A DNA stretch of 64,000 bases from positions 1-64,000 of the forward strand of contig DBNK01000025.1 of assembly GCA_002298335.1 (NCBI GenBank). The letters run 5' to 3'. Under the pieces are notes generated by a model. It had not been told where the DNA came from. It made no database searches and worked only from the letters and a program-made list of their open reading frames with translations. Below are positions 8,067 through 17,087 of the stretch, piece by piece. The stretch's first letter is position 1. Every line of letters begins with the position of its first letter. The stretch comes from Thalassolituus sp. UBA674. GTDB lineage: Bacteria > Pseudomonadota > Gammaproteobacteria > Pseudomonadales > Oceanobacteraceae. A program made the position numbers and the translations under genes.

Positions 8067-10321
8067 CGGATCAGATCAGTTATACCGATGACGGCGTTGA
8101 ACGTCAGTCGCTGAAAAAGTACACCGAAAGCGCGTACCTGAATTACTCCATGTACGTGATTCTCGACCGTGCCCTGCCGCACGTCGGCGACGGCATGAAG
8201 CCGGTGCAACGGCGTATTGTCTACGCCATGAGCGAGCTGGGCCTGCGCTCCACCGCCAAGTACAAGAAATCCGCCCGTACCGTGGGTGACGTGCTGGGTA
8301 AATACCATCCGCACGGTGACAGTGCCTGTTACGAAGCCATGGTGCTCATGGCGCAGCCCTTCTCCTACCGCTATCCGCTGATCGACGGTCAGGGTAACTG
8401 GGGCGCGCCGGATGACCCGAAATCCTTCGCCGCCATGCGCTATACCGAGGCCAAGCTGTCGCCCTTTGCTGACGTCCTGCTCAACGAGCTTGGGCAGGGC
8501 ACCGTCGAGTGGCAGCCGAACTTTGACGGCACCATGGACGAGCCCTGCACCCTGCCGGCGCGTCTGCCAACGGTGCTGCTCAACGGCACCACGGGTATTG
8601 CCGTGGGCATGGCCACCGACATTCCGCCACACAACGTGCGTGAGGTGGCCAGCGCCTGTATTCACCTGCTCGACAACCCATCTGCCGACATCGATGCCCT
8701 GTGTGAGCACGTCTCCGCGCCGGACTTCCCCACCGACGCCGAGATCATCACTCCACGTGCGGAGCTGCGGAAGATTTATCAGGAAGGCCGTGGCAGCGTG
8801 AAAATGCGCGCGGTCTATACGGTGGAAGACGGTGATATCGTCATCACCGCCCTGCCGCATCAGGTCTCTGGTGCACGTGTGCTGGAGCAGATTGCGGCGC
8901 AGATGAACGCCAAGAAGCTGCCTCTGGTTACCGACCTGCGTGACGAATCGGACCATGAGAATCCGACCCGTCTGGTGGTGGTGCCCAAGTCCAACCGTGT
9001 CGACACCGAGGCCGTGATGGCGCACCTGTTTGCCACCACGGATCTGGAAAAGAACTACCGCGTCAACATGAACGTCATCGGCCTTGATGGCCGTCCGCAG
9101 GTAAAAAACCTGAAGATGATGCTCAGCGAGTGGCTGACCTACCGCACCGAAACGGTCCGCCGCCGTCTGCAGCACCGCCTCGATAAAGTGCTCGCGCGCC
9201 TGCATATCCTGGAGGGTCTGCTGGTTGCCTTCCTCAACATTGATGAAGTGATTGAGATCATCCGCACCGAAGATGAGCCCAAGCCGGTGCTGATGCAACG
9301 CTTCGGCATCTCGGATATTCAGGCCGAAGCCATTCTTGAGCTGAAACTGCGTCATCTGGCCAAGCTGGAAGAAATGAAAATCCGCGGTGAGCAGGATGAA
9401 CTTGAAGCAGAGCGTGACAACCTGGAGAAAACCCTGGGTTCCGAGCGCCGCCTGAAGACCCTGATCAAGAAAGAAATCACCGCCGACGCGGAGAAGTTCG
9501 GCGATGAACGCCGCTCACCGGTTGTCACCCGTGCCGAGGCCCGCGCCTTCAGCGAAACCGAACTGGTCGCCACCGAGCCGGTGACGGTCGTACTGTCGCA
9601 CAAAGGCTGGGTACGGGCCGCCAAAGGCCACGACATCGATGCGGAGAACCTCAGCTACAAAGCCGGGGACAGCTTCTTCGCCCTGGCCAAAGGCAAATCA
9701 AATCAGAACGTCGTCTTCCTCGACAACACCGGCCGCTCCTACAGTCTGCAGGCACATACCCTGCCGTCCGCCCGTGGGCAGGGTGAACCGCTGACCGGCC
9801 GCCTGAATCCGCCACCGGGCAGTATCTTTATAAGCACCCTGATGGGTAAAGACGATGATCCGTACCTGCTCTGTACTGACGCCGGTTACGGCTTTATCGG
9901 CACGTTTGCCGACATGCAGAGCAAGAACAAAGCCGGTAAAACCCTGATCAGCGTGCCGGACAACGCTAAAATTCTGCCGCCCACACTGATCAGCGAGCCG
10001 GAGAAATGCTGGATCGCGGCCATCACCAACGAAGGCCGTATGCTGGTATTCCCGGCCGCCGATCTGCCGCAGATGGCCCGTGGTAAAGGCAACAAGATGA
10101 TCAATATCAGCAGTGCCCGCGCCGCCGCGCGTGAAGAGCTGATGATTGCCGCCATCGCCTTCACCGAAAGCGACGTGCTGGTCGTCAACGCGGGTAAGCG
10201 GCACCTGAAGCTGAAGTTTGCTGATCTTGAGCACTATCAGGGCGAACGCGGACGCCGCGGGAACAAGCTGCCACGCGGCTTCCAGAACGTCGACAGCATG
10301 GAAATTCTCCGCGACAGCTGA
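8063..10321 (+). CDS. parC: DNA topoisomerase IV subunit A
   Basis: Breakage-reunion subunit of topoisomerase IV, which unlinks daughter chromosomes with ParE. At 752 residues it matches the E. coli enzyme. The catalytic tyrosine is Y127 in AAMRYTEAKL, preceded by R126. The quinolone-resistance region reads HPHGDSACYE (S87 and E91 equivalent to E. coli S80 and E84), so it appears drug-sensitive there. Sequence from ALPHVGDGMKPVQRRIVYAM onward is typical, and the C-terminal beta-pinwheel region contains the expected repeated GRGNKMINI-type blades. Translation is probably coupled to the upstream GGDEF-EAL gene through the ATGA overlap. The separation from parE is unusual only in that parE is not in the window. 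Confidence 0.97.
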   Translation: MTDQISYTDDGVERQSLKKYTESAYLNYSMYVILDRALPHVGDGMKPVQRRIVYAMSELGLRSTAKYKKSARTVGDVLGKYHPHGDSACYEAMVLMAQPFSYRYPLIDGQGNWGAPDDPKSFAAMRYTEAKLSPFADVLLNELGQGTVEWQPNFDGTMDEPCTLPARLPTVLLNGTTGIAVGMATDIPPHNVREVASACIHLLDNPSADIDALCEHVSAPDFPTDAEIITPRAELRKIYQEGRGSVKMRAVYTVEDGDIVITALPHQVSGARVLEQIAAQMNAKKLPLVTDLRDESDHENPTRLVVVPKSNRVDTEAVMAHLFATTDLEKNYRVNMNVIGLDGRPQVKNLKMMLSEWLTYRTETVRRRLQHRLDKVLARLHILEGLLVAFLNIDEVIEIIRTEDEPKPVLMQRFGISDIQAEAILELKLRHLAKLEEMKIRGEQDELEAERDNLEKTLGSERRLKTLIKKEITADAEKFGDERRSPVVTRAEARAFSETELVATEPVTVVLSHKGWVRAAKGHDIDAENLSYKAGDSFFALAKGKSNQNVVFLDNTGRSYSLQAHTLPSARGQGEPLTGRLNPPPGSIFISTLMGKDDDPYLLCTDAGYGFIGTFADMQSKNKAGKTLISVPDNAKILPPTLISEPEKCWIAAITNEGRMLVFPAADLPQMARGKGNKMINISSARAAAREELMIAAIAFTESDVLVVNAGKRHLKLKFADLEHYQGERGRRGNKLPRGFQNVDSMEILRDS

Positions 10322-10434
10322 GCCCGGGGCAGCATCACACCGGAGTCCTCCGTGCCTGACAGGTGTATGTTTTCTGAACTTCAGCGGCGCACCGGGGTCA
10401 TTCAGTAACGCTTATCATTTAAGAGCTGACACTG

Positions 10435-12003
10435 ATGACCCCCTTAACTTTTCTGCAAACCCGCGGCGCGGTGCGTCACGGGATGGGCCTTTTTACTGCC
10501 CTGTTCTTCCCTCTGGTCTTCCTTATGGCCATGCCTCTGCAGGCCAGAGAATTCACCCTGGACGGCGACTTCAGCCGCGATACCCTGATCAATATGGCAC
10601 GCGAGCTGGCCAAAGAACCCTATCAGCCTGCCGCAGAGGTCCCGGATGAGCTGGGTGATCTCGAGTACGACGAGTACCGGGCCATCCGCTTCCGCCCGGG
10701 CCAGTCGGTCTGGGCCGATCAGGATTCACCTTACCGCATGCAGATGTTCCACCCCGGTTTCTTCTACAAGCAGCCGGTGGAAATCGCCATAGTTGAAGAC
10801 GGCAAGGCACAGCACCTGCCCTATTCCGCGGATTTCTTCTCGGTCGATCCCCCGGCAGAAGTCACCCTGCCCGATGAAGACATCGGTTATGCCGGGCTGC
10901 GCCTGCATACGCCGCTGAACAACCCGGATATCTGGGATGAGCTGATCGTCTTCCAGGGCGCCAGTTACTTCCGCTCTCTCGGCCGCGGTCAGCTGTACGG
11001 TCTGTCGGCACGTGGCCTGGCGGTGAAAACCGGCTCCCCGGAAGGGGAAGAATTCCCCATTTTCCGTGCCTTCTGGATCGAAAAGCCCACCCCAGGTGCC
11101 AATGCTGTGGTGGTGCACGCGCTGCTCGACAGTGACAGCGTCACCGGCGCTTACCGCTTTACTATCCGCCCCGGTGACAGCACCCAGGTGGATATTGAAG
11201 CCACCCTGTTCCCACGGGTGGAGATGACCGACTTCGGGCTCGCCCCGGGCACCAGCATGTATTACTTTGGCCCCAATGACCGCCTTGGCATTGATGACTT
11301 CCGCCCGCGCGTGCACGACTCCGACGGTCTGCTGATGAAGAACGGCAACGGCCAGCGTATCTGGCGCCCGCTGTCGGATCCTGACACCCTGCAGATGAGC
11401 GCCTTTGTCGATACCTCACCCATGGGCTTTGGTCTGATCCAGCGCGAACGCGACTTCAATGCCTATCAGGATCTGGAAGCCCACTATGAAAAACGTCCGA
11501 ACCTCTGGGTCGAGCCGCTGGGTGACTGGGGTGCCGGACAGGTGGTGCTGACAGAGATCCCGACCAATTCAGAAATTCACGACAACATCGTCGCCTTCTG
11601 GAAGCCCGAAGCACCGATGAAGCCGGGACAGTCGTACAGCTTTGCTTACCGCCTGACCTGGGGTGAAGAACCCATTGCCGCGCCGGAGATGCTGCGCGTC
11701 GAGGCCACCCGCATCGGCCGTGCCGACATCGCGCAGCCAACGCCAAGACGTCTGGTCATCGTGGATTACGCCGCGCGTGATAACCAGCCGCTGTCAGACG
11801 AGCTGCCCAAGGTTCATGTCGAGACCAACAATGGCCAGATCAGCAACGTCGTGGTGCGCCGTCATCCGGGCATTCATGGCTACCGCGTGGCCTTTGAGCT
11901 GGACCCTCAGGGAGCCGCCATGGCAGAGCTGCGCCTGACCCTGACAAGCGCCGATGAGCGCCCGGCCGAACACTGGGTTTACCGCTGGACGGAAGAAGGA
12001 TGA
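10435..12003 (+). CDS. opgG: Periplasmic glucan biosynthesis protein G
   Basis: OpgG (MdoG) acts in the periplasm in building osmoregulated periplasmic glucans and is thought to shape or branch the nascent beta-glucan. The 522-residue product starts with a hydrophobic export signal ending near ...MAMPLQARE (about residue 37). Mature sequence has the family's opening FTLDGDFSRDTLINMARELA, followed by EVPDELGDLEYDEYRAIRF and the YRLTWGEEP block near the C-terminus. It overlaps opgH by 4 bp, so the two are translationally coupled. A 113-bp gap with no obvious terminator hairpin separates it from parC. Confidence 0.94.
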   Translation: MTPLTFLQTRGAVRHGMGLFTALFFPLVFLMAMPLQAREFTLDGDFSRDTLINMARELAKEPYQPAAEVPDELGDLEYDEYRAIRFRPGQSVWADQDSPYRMQMFHPGFFYKQPVEIAIVEDGKAQHLPYSADFFSVDPPAEVTLPDEDIGYAGLRLHTPLNNPDIWDELIVFQGASYFRSLGRGQLYGLSARGLAVKTGSPEGEEFPIFRAFWIEKPTPGANAVVVHALLDSDSVTGAYRFTIRPGDSTQVDIEATLFPRVEMTDFGLAPGTSMYYFGPNDRLGIDDFRPRVHDSDGLLMKNGNGQRIWRPLSDPDTLQMSAFVDTSPMGFGLIQRERDFNAYQDLEAHYEKRPNLWVEPLGDWGAGQVVLTEIPTNSEIHDNIVAFWKPEAPMKPGQSYSFAYRLTWGEEPIAAPEMLRVEATRIGRADIAQPTPRRLVIVDYAARDNQPLSDELPKVHVETNNGQISNVVVRRHPGIHGYRVAFELDPQGAAMAELRLTLTSADERPAEHWVYRWTEEG

Positions 12004-14135
12004 ACCACACCGCCACCCCGGACAATCCAGTCCACCTGCATCAGAAAGGCATGCCACCGCTGCATCCGGCAGCCATGCCGGTGCAGAACCTGGGTCGCAG
12101 CACGGGTGTTCCCCGGGCACCGGGCCGTCCGCTGCACCGCACCCGCCTGCTGGTGTTCAGCGCCTCCTTTGCCCTGCTGACGGCCGGTGTTGCGGAGATG
12201 TACTTTGTGCTCTCACTGGGAGGCCTGACGCCGCTGGAATGGGGCATGCTGGTGCTGTTTGCCCTGACGTTCGGCTGGATTGCGCTGGCTGCGGTCAGCG
12301 CGGTGGCCGGATTCATCCGCCTGCTGCGCCGTCCGCAGGATCTCAGTCCCACACGCCTGGAGGCGGAGGGGCGCACCGCCGTACTCATGCCCTGCTACAA
12401 CGAAGACCCGGCGATGCTGGCGTCGTCCATCGAGGCCATGGTCATGGATCTGGACCAGTTCAGCGCCAACCCGGGATTCGAGTGGTTTGTGCTGAGCGAT
12501 ACCCGTAATCCGCAACAGGCCCTGAAAGAAGAGCAGGCCATCAGCCTGCTGCGCGAACGTCTGGCGGGCAAAGCGCAGGTATTCTACCGCCGCCGCCGTG
12601 ACAATACCGACCGTAAAACCGGTAACCTGACCGACTTTCTCAGCCAGTGGGGTGGCCGTTACGACTACCTGCTGGTGCTGGATGCCGACAGTCTGCTCAG
12701 TGCCGAAGTTATCATCCGCCTGGCCAACCGCATGGAAGCCACGCCCTCTGCCGGCTTGATTCAGACCGTGCCACAGCTGGTCGGTGGCGTGACCTTAGTC
12801 GCACGGCTGCAGCAGTTCGCCAACCGCATTTATGGTCAGGTTGTCGGCAGCGGCATGGCTGGCTGGGCCAACCCGGAGGGCAACTTCTGGGGCCACAATG
12901 CCATCATCCGCCGCAAGGCCTTTATGGACGCCGCCGGACTGCCACACCTGCCGGGCAAGGCGCCGTTCGGTGGCACCATCATGAGCCACGACTTTGTCGA
13001 AGCCGCACTGTTACGCCGCGCCGGATGGGACGTCATCATCGCCGATGATCTGCAGGGCTCGTACGAAGAAAGCCCGCCGTCGATCATTGATCTGGCCATC
13101 CGCGACCGCCGCTGGTGTCAGGGTAACCTGCAGCACAGCAAGGTTCTGCCCGCACGCGGCCTGCATTGGGTCAACCGCTTTCACATGCTCACCGGCATCA
13201 TGTCGTACCTGAGCAGCCCGCTGTGGCTGGCGCTGATTCTGGTGGGGATTCTCATGGCGCTGCAGGCGCAGTACATACGTCCGGAATACTTTGCCAACAC
13301 CTATTCCCTGTTCCCCGACTGGCCAAGACAGGATGCACCGCGCGCGGTCCGTCTGTTCGTCCTGACCCTGTTGGTGCTGCTGATTCCCAAATTTCTGGGA
13401 GCGGCCTTTACCCTGATGCGCCGCGATCAGCGCCGTGCTCTCGGTGGCGCCGGGCGCATCAGCGCCAGTGTGCTGACCGAAATTCTGCTGTCGGCAGCGA
13501 TTGCCCCCATCATGATGTGTATTCACTGCGGTGCCGTCGCCAGCACTCTGCTGGGCAAAGACAGTGGCTGGGCGCCGCAGCGCCGTGCCGACGGCAGCAC
13601 GCCCTGGGCCGCCCTGTTCTGGCGCCACCGCTGGCATACCTTGTTGGGTGTGGTGCTGGCACTGACGGCCTGGAGCAATTCGTGGGCGCTGCTGGCCTGG
13701 CTGTCTCCGGCCATTATCGGGCTGGTGCTCGCCACGCCGCTGTCGGCAATGACAGCCTCACGCTCCGTGGGCGCCGCCTTTGTGCGCGCGGGTCTGCTGG
13801 CCACGCCGGAAGAACGGGAGATACCCGGGGTGGTTGCCCGGCAGCAACGCATCCGCCCGGTGTACGATGAAGGCATTGGAACCATGCCAACGCTGTTGCA
13901 GCTGTGCAGCCGTCCGGATCTGGTCACCCGCCATCTGGCCCTGACCCATGTGTATCCGAACAACCCCCACGAAACGCACGAGGCTCTGGCGCGGGTCAAA
14001 ATTATGGATGCCCGTACCACAGATGAAGCCCTGGGTTGGCTCAGCCTGGCCGAGCTGGATAAAGCGCTGATGACACCCGGGCTGTTCCGCCAGCTGGCCG
14101 CGCTGAGTGATCAGCCCGCCGTGGCATCTCTGTAG
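12000..14135 (+). CDS. opgH: Glucan biosynthesis glucosyltransferase H
   Basis: OpgH (MdoH) is the inner-membrane glycosyltransferase that polymerises UDP-glucose into the linear beta-1,2 backbone of periplasmic glucans. The 711-residue protein has two N-terminal membrane spans (about 45-100), a GT2-type catalytic core with AVLMPCYNEDP, the double-aspartate VLDADSLL and the acceptor-site motif RDRRWCQGNLQH, then several C-terminal spans (about 395-570). It is shorter than the E. coli protein (about 850), mainly at the termini, a length also seen in other marine gammaproteobacteria as far as I know. Start overlaps the opgG stop. Confidence 0.93.
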   Translation: MNHTATPDNPVHLHQKGMPPLHPAAMPVQNLGRSTGVPRAPGRPLHRTRLLVFSASFALLTAGVAEMYFVLSLGGLTPLEWGMLVLFALTFGWIALAAVSAVAGFIRLLRRPQDLSPTRLEAEGRTAVLMPCYNEDPAMLASSIEAMVMDLDQFSANPGFEWFVLSDTRNPQQALKEEQAISLLRERLAGKAQVFYRRRRDNTDRKTGNLTDFLSQWGGRYDYLLVLDADSLLSAEVIIRLANRMEATPSAGLIQTVPQLVGGVTLVARLQQFANRIYGQVVGSGMAGWANPEGNFWGHNAIIRRKAFMDAAGLPHLPGKAPFGGTIMSHDFVEAALLRRAGWDVIIADDLQGSYEESPPSIIDLAIRDRRWCQGNLQHSKVLPARGLHWVNRFHMLTGIMSYLSSPLWLALILVGILMALQAQYIRPEYFANTYSLFPDWPRQDAPRAVRLFVLTLLVLLIPKFLGAAFTLMRRDQRRALGGAGRISASVLTEILLSAAIAPIMMCIHCGAVASTLLGKDSGWAPQRRADGSTPWAALFWRHRWHTLLGVVLALTAWSNSWALLAWLSPAIIGLVLATPLSAMTASRSVGAAFVRAGLLATPEEREIPGVVARQQRIRPVYDEGIGTMPTLLQLCSRPDLVTRHLALTHVYPNNPHETHEALARVKIMDARTTDEALGWLSLAELDKALMTPGLFRQLAALSDQPAVASL

Positions 14136-14140
14136 CCGGG

Positions 14141-14218
14141 TCCCATTGATCAGTGGTGTTGAAGAGTCCCGCTGATAAGTGGTGTTGAAGAGATCCGCTG
14201 GTGAGTGGTGCTGCAGAA
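14141..14218. repeat. Three tandem 26-bp repeats after opgH
   Basis: Three consecutive 26-bp units (14141-14166, 14167-14192, 14193-14218) share the core AGTGGTGTTGAAGAG (the third diverged to AGTGGTGCTGCAGAA), and a partial fourth begins at 14219. The units start 6 bp after the opgH stop codon. No terminator hairpin with a T tract is obvious here, so the repeats occupy the place where one would be expected. Confidence 0.8.
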
Positions 14219-14245
14219 ATCCACTGAGAAAAACAGCGCTGCGTT

Positions 14246-14632
14246 TCAGCGCCCCGCTTTCTGCTCACACTGGCTTTCATCGTGGTCATTGCTCTGCGGC
14301 AGAGTACCTTCGAGATAGCGCTGCACCGCCAGAAAGGGGTCGGGCTCCAGTGTGGTGACCAGTGTCGTATGGCGCTCCGCCAGACGGGCCATGACCCCAT
14401 CTCCGGCGGAGCGGCAGATGGCGACATCGACGGAGTGCAGCGGATGGCGGCTGCCGTCGTTGCGCACATGCCATTCGTGCAGGCTGCCCTCACTGGTCAG
14501 GCGCAGTGTCCAGACCAGCTCCGGGTCGCCCATTTCAAACGCGTATACCTGCCAGACATCCGCGCGTCCGGCGTGGGGGGCCACCCGGCCATTGGGCTGA
14601 ACTGCGACTGCAATCAGTGGGGTTGTTGTCAT
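14246..14632 (-). CDS. NifX/NifB-type (dinitrogenase cofactor family) small protein
   Basis: A 128-residue protein with the fold signature of the dinitrogenase iron-molybdenum cofactor family. It begins MTTTPLIAVAVQPNGRVAPH followed by AGRADVWQVYAF, and later has HSVDVAICRSAGDGVMARLA, matching the usual small-molecule-binding core. The ATG at 14632 has a good ribosome site (GAGGAAGGCAAG), better than the upstream ATG at 14698. Such free-standing proteins bind iron-sulfur or molybdenum-iron clusters in some organisms, but no nitrogen-fixation genes are nearby, so the role here is open. It is convergent with opgH and divergent from the gene at 14737. Confidence 0.75.
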   Translation of the reverse strand: MTTTPLIAVAVQPNGRVAPHAGRADVWQVYAFEMGDPELVWTLRLTSEGSLHEWHVRNDGSRHPLHSVDVAICRSAGDGVMARLAERHTTLVTTLEPDPFLAVQRYLEGTLPQSNDHDESQCEQKAGR

Positions 14633-14736
14633 CTTGCCTTCCTCCTCAGATAGACCGAGTATATCGGTCCGGATCGCAGGCCAGTTGACCTGCATCAACC
14701 CGGTGATCAGAAAACATACAGTCAGGAGAACGCTCT

Positions 14737-15390
14737 ATGTCGGGCCATGTCAGTAAATTCACCGGTCCTGCCCTGAATGACGCCCGGCTGCAGCAGGCTC
14801 AGGCTGACTTCCTCAGCCTCTATCCGGGTGGCTTTGCCCACCCGGACATGCAGGCCATCGCCAGAAAGCACAAAGTGCAGAAGATGCAGGATCTGGTGCA
14901 GCAGTCGTTTGCCCCGGATGCCTTTGTCAGCGATAACGCCATCACCGCGGCTATGGTCAAAACAGTGAGCAGCTCATCGCTGGTGTCGGTGTTTGAGAAA
15001 CCGAAGTTCCGTGATTTCGTTGCCAGCGCCGACAGTCACACCCACGGCATGCTGGCCAACGGCCTGTATGAGTTCCTGCACGGCGACCAGACCAGGGGCT
15101 TTGTTGCGCTGGTGCGGGCACTGGCTCCGGCTAAACTGGCCAAGTGGTCGCTGGTGACCCTGATTCCGAACTACTACCACCCGGATGATGAGGTCTTCGT
15201 CAAACCGACCACCGCCAAAGGTGTGATCCGCCAGTTTGAGCTGCAGGTGCCGGACTACCGCCCCATGCCTTACTGGGATTTCTACAGCGCTTACCGCGAA
15301 ACCATTCTCGCCATGAAGGCACAATGCGACCCGTCACTGGGCGTCAGCAATGTCGCCTTCTGCGGTTTTCTGATGATGAACTCCCGCTGA
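14737..15390 (+). CDS. Conserved hypothetical protein
   Basis: A 217-residue soluble protein that I cannot place in a family. It has no signal peptide or membrane segment. The ATG (MSGHVSKFTGPALNDARL) follows a good ribosome site, CAGGAGAACGCT. Noticeable segments are FLSLYPGGFAHPDMQAIARK near the N-terminus and SLVTLIPNYYHPDDEVFVKP near residue 140, which look like a conserved fold rather than low-complexity sequence. GC-rich codon use matches its neighbours, so it appears native. The C-terminus ends NVAFCGFLMMNSR. It is followed on the same strand by a gamma-glutamylcyclotransferase-like gene 50 bp downstream. Confidence 0.7.
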   Translation: MSGHVSKFTGPALNDARLQQAQADFLSLYPGGFAHPDMQAIARKHKVQKMQDLVQQSFAPDAFVSDNAITAAMVKTVSSSSLVSVFEKPKFRDFVASADSHTHGMLANGLYEFLHGDQTRGFVALVRALAPAKLAKWSLVTLIPNYYHPDDEVFVKPTTAKGVIRQFELQVPDYRPMPYWDFYSAYRETILAMKAQCDPSLGVSNVAFCGFLMMNSR

Positions 15391-15440
15391 AACTCCGCAC
15401 ACGTCAGCAGGCAAAGAGCCCGCGTGTTATCCTGCTGCCC

Positions 15441-15857
15441 ATGGAGTATTTATTTGTTTATGGCAGCCTGCGTCCCGGCTGGCGCCGCACTCAGACTATC
15501 CCCGGGGCAGCCACCATGCGTCGCACCCTGCGCCTCCGGGCGCGTCATCTCGGCCCCGCCACCCTTCAGGGCACGCTGGTTGATCTCGGCCGTTACCCCG
15601 GCCTGATCCTGTCAGACGACAGCCGGCACAGAGTCTGCGGTGACCTGTACCGCCTCAGTGATACTGCCCTGCTGTCGCATCTGGACGCCTATGAAGGCTG
15701 TGCGCCCGGCGACCCGCTGCCACACGAATACCGCCGCGTTCAGACACAGGCTCAGCCTGAGCAAGGGCCGGCTGTGCGTGTCTGGGTCTACGAATATCTC
15801 CCGGGGCGTCGCAAGGTACCGCTGATTCCCGGTGGTGACTGGCTGCAATCTCAGTGA
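15441..15857 (+). CDS. Gamma-glutamylcyclotransferase (AIG2/GGCT-like) family protein
   Basis: A 138-residue protein that opens with the family's substrate loop MEYLFVYGSLRPGW, followed by the central VDLGRYPGLI and the C-terminal segment LDAYEGCAPG in the order typical of GGCT-like folds, with the catalytic glutamate expected in DAYEG. Members release 5-oxoproline from gamma-glutamyl peptides or amines; the exact substrate cannot be read from sequence. The ATG at 15441 is chosen because the motif begins right there, although the frame is open to 15324 inside the previous gene. Confidence 0.82.
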   Translation: MEYLFVYGSLRPGWRRTQTIPGAATMRRTLRLRARHLGPATLQGTLVDLGRYPGLILSDDSRHRVCGDLYRLSDTALLSHLDAYEGCAPGDPLPHEYRRVQTQAQPEQGPAVRVWVYEYLPGRRKVPLIPGGDWLQSQ

Positions 15858-15975
15858 TATCCGGTCCCTGCTGACCCGCTGAGCCCCCGAATCCGGCCGA
15901 TTTTAACCGCCGTGCGCCACCTGCACCGGGGTATACTCTGGCCGACTGAAAAACGACAATAATGAAGGACAGACT

Positions 15976-16905
15976 ATGAAAGCACTCAAGTTCCTGCTCG
16001 TGATTGCAGTAGTGGCCGCTGCCGGTATTTTTGCCAGCATCAAACTGGCCCCGGCAGAAACTGCCGCGTTTCTTGTTGATGTGAAACGCAAAATCGGTGG
16101 CCTGGAAGTACACAGCATCCAGCTCGATAACGGCATGACCTATGTCTATATGGAAGCCGGTAAAGGTAAGGCTGAGACTCTGCTGCTGCTGCACGGCTTC
16201 GGCGCTGATAAAGACAACTACACCGAAGTAGCGCCTTACCTGAAGGATTACCACCTGATCGTGCCGGACCACATCGGCTTTGGTGAGTCCTCCAACCCGT
16301 ACGAAGCTGAATATACCCCGGCCGCCCAGGCCATGCGCCTGCACGAACTGATGCAGAAGCTGGACATCGACAGCATGCACATCGGTGGCAGCTCCATGGG
16401 TGGTCAGATCGCCATGACCTACGCGTCTCTTTATCCCGGTGAAGTGAAGAGCCTGTGGCTGCTGGACCCGGGCGGTCTGTGGTCGGCACCCCGCTCAGAG
16501 CTGGCTGAAATCATTGAACGCACCGGCAAAAATCCGTTGACGGCCTCCACTCCGGAAGAATTCCGCGCGGTCTTCGGCTTTGTGATGAGCAAACCGCCGT
16601 TTGTACCTGAGTTCATTCTGGATGAGAAAGCCAAGGTACGGATCGACAACTTCGCCCTTGAGCAGAAGGTCTTCGAGCAGATCCGTACGGACAACACCGA
16701 AGAGCGTATTGCCGGTCTGACCACTCCGACCCTGCTGGTCTGGGGCGCGGAAGACCGGGTTCTGCATCCCGGTGCTGTGGCTGTGGTGGAAGACCTGATG
16801 CCGAACGTTACCAGCATCATCATGCCCGGTATCGGCCACCTGCCGATGCTGGAAGCACCCAAGCAGACGGCCACTGACCTGAAAAACTTCCTCAACGGAC
16901 TCTGA
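15976..16905 (+). CDS. Alpha/beta hydrolase, membrane-anchored or exported
   Basis: A 309-residue alpha/beta-hydrolase fold protein. Residues 1-20 form an N-terminal hydrophobic segment (KALKFLLVIAVVAAAGIFA), a signal or anchor. The oxyanion-hole motif LLLLHGFGAD (about 72-81) precedes the nucleophile elbow GGSSMGGQ, with the catalytic serine between. The acid is probably the aspartate in WGAEDRVLHPG, and the histidine is in GIGHLPMLEAP, so the triad seems complete. The arrangement resembles lipases and esterases such as the LipG/lip-3 group, but the substrate is unknown. GAAGGACAG gives a ribosome site for the ATG at 15976. A terminator hairpin follows at 16953. Confidence 0.88.
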   Translation: MKALKFLLVIAVVAAAGIFASIKLAPAETAAFLVDVKRKIGGLEVHSIQLDNGMTYVYMEAGKGKAETLLLLHGFGADKDNYTEVAPYLKDYHLIVPDHIGFGESSNPYEAEYTPAAQAMRLHELMQKLDIDSMHIGGSSMGGQIAMTYASLYPGEVKSLWLLDPGGLWSAPRSELAEIIERTGKNPLTASTPEEFRAVFGFVMSKPPFVPEFILDEKAKVRIDNFALEQKVFEQIRTDNTEERIAGLTTPTLLVWGAEDRVLHPGAVAVVEDLMPNVTSIIMPGIGHLPMLEAPKQTATDLKNFLNGL

Positions 16906-16906
16906 C

Positions 16907-16934
16907 CCGTAGCGGATAATCCGTAGCGGATAAT
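16907..16934. repeat. Perfect 14-bp tandem duplication
   Basis: The 14 bases CCGTAGCGGATAAT occur twice in a row (16907-16920 and 16921-16934) between the hydrolase stop codon and its terminator. Likely a small replication-slippage duplication. Confidence 0.85.
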
Positions 16935-16952
16935 CCACACAGGAATCAAAGA

Positions 16953-16976
16953 AAGCGGCTGCGGCCGCTTTTTTTT
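16953..16976 (+). terminator. Rho-independent terminator after the hydrolase gene
   Basis: Stem AAGCGGC / GCCGCTT around a TGCG-type loop, followed by eight T residues (16969-16976). A classical intrinsic terminator for the plus-strand hydrolase gene. Confidence 0.9.
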
Positions 16977-17087
16977 GTGCCCCGCAGAGCGGCAATTCAT
17001 CCGCTACTGCAGCCCCTCTGTCATGGTCCTTGCTGGATCAGGCCGTTATAATCCGCCCCTTTCTTACGATTTGAACGGGAACACGTC

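Noticed and set aside
8296..8360. Quinolone-resistance change in ParC
   Set aside because: The residues equivalent to S80 and E84 of E. coli are serine and glutamate, the sensitive form.
7979..9355. Long minus-strand open frame opposite the GGDEF-EAL end and parC
   Set aside because: High-GC antisense frame opposite a strongly conserved gene, rich in H, Q and V, with no motif and no ribosome site of note.
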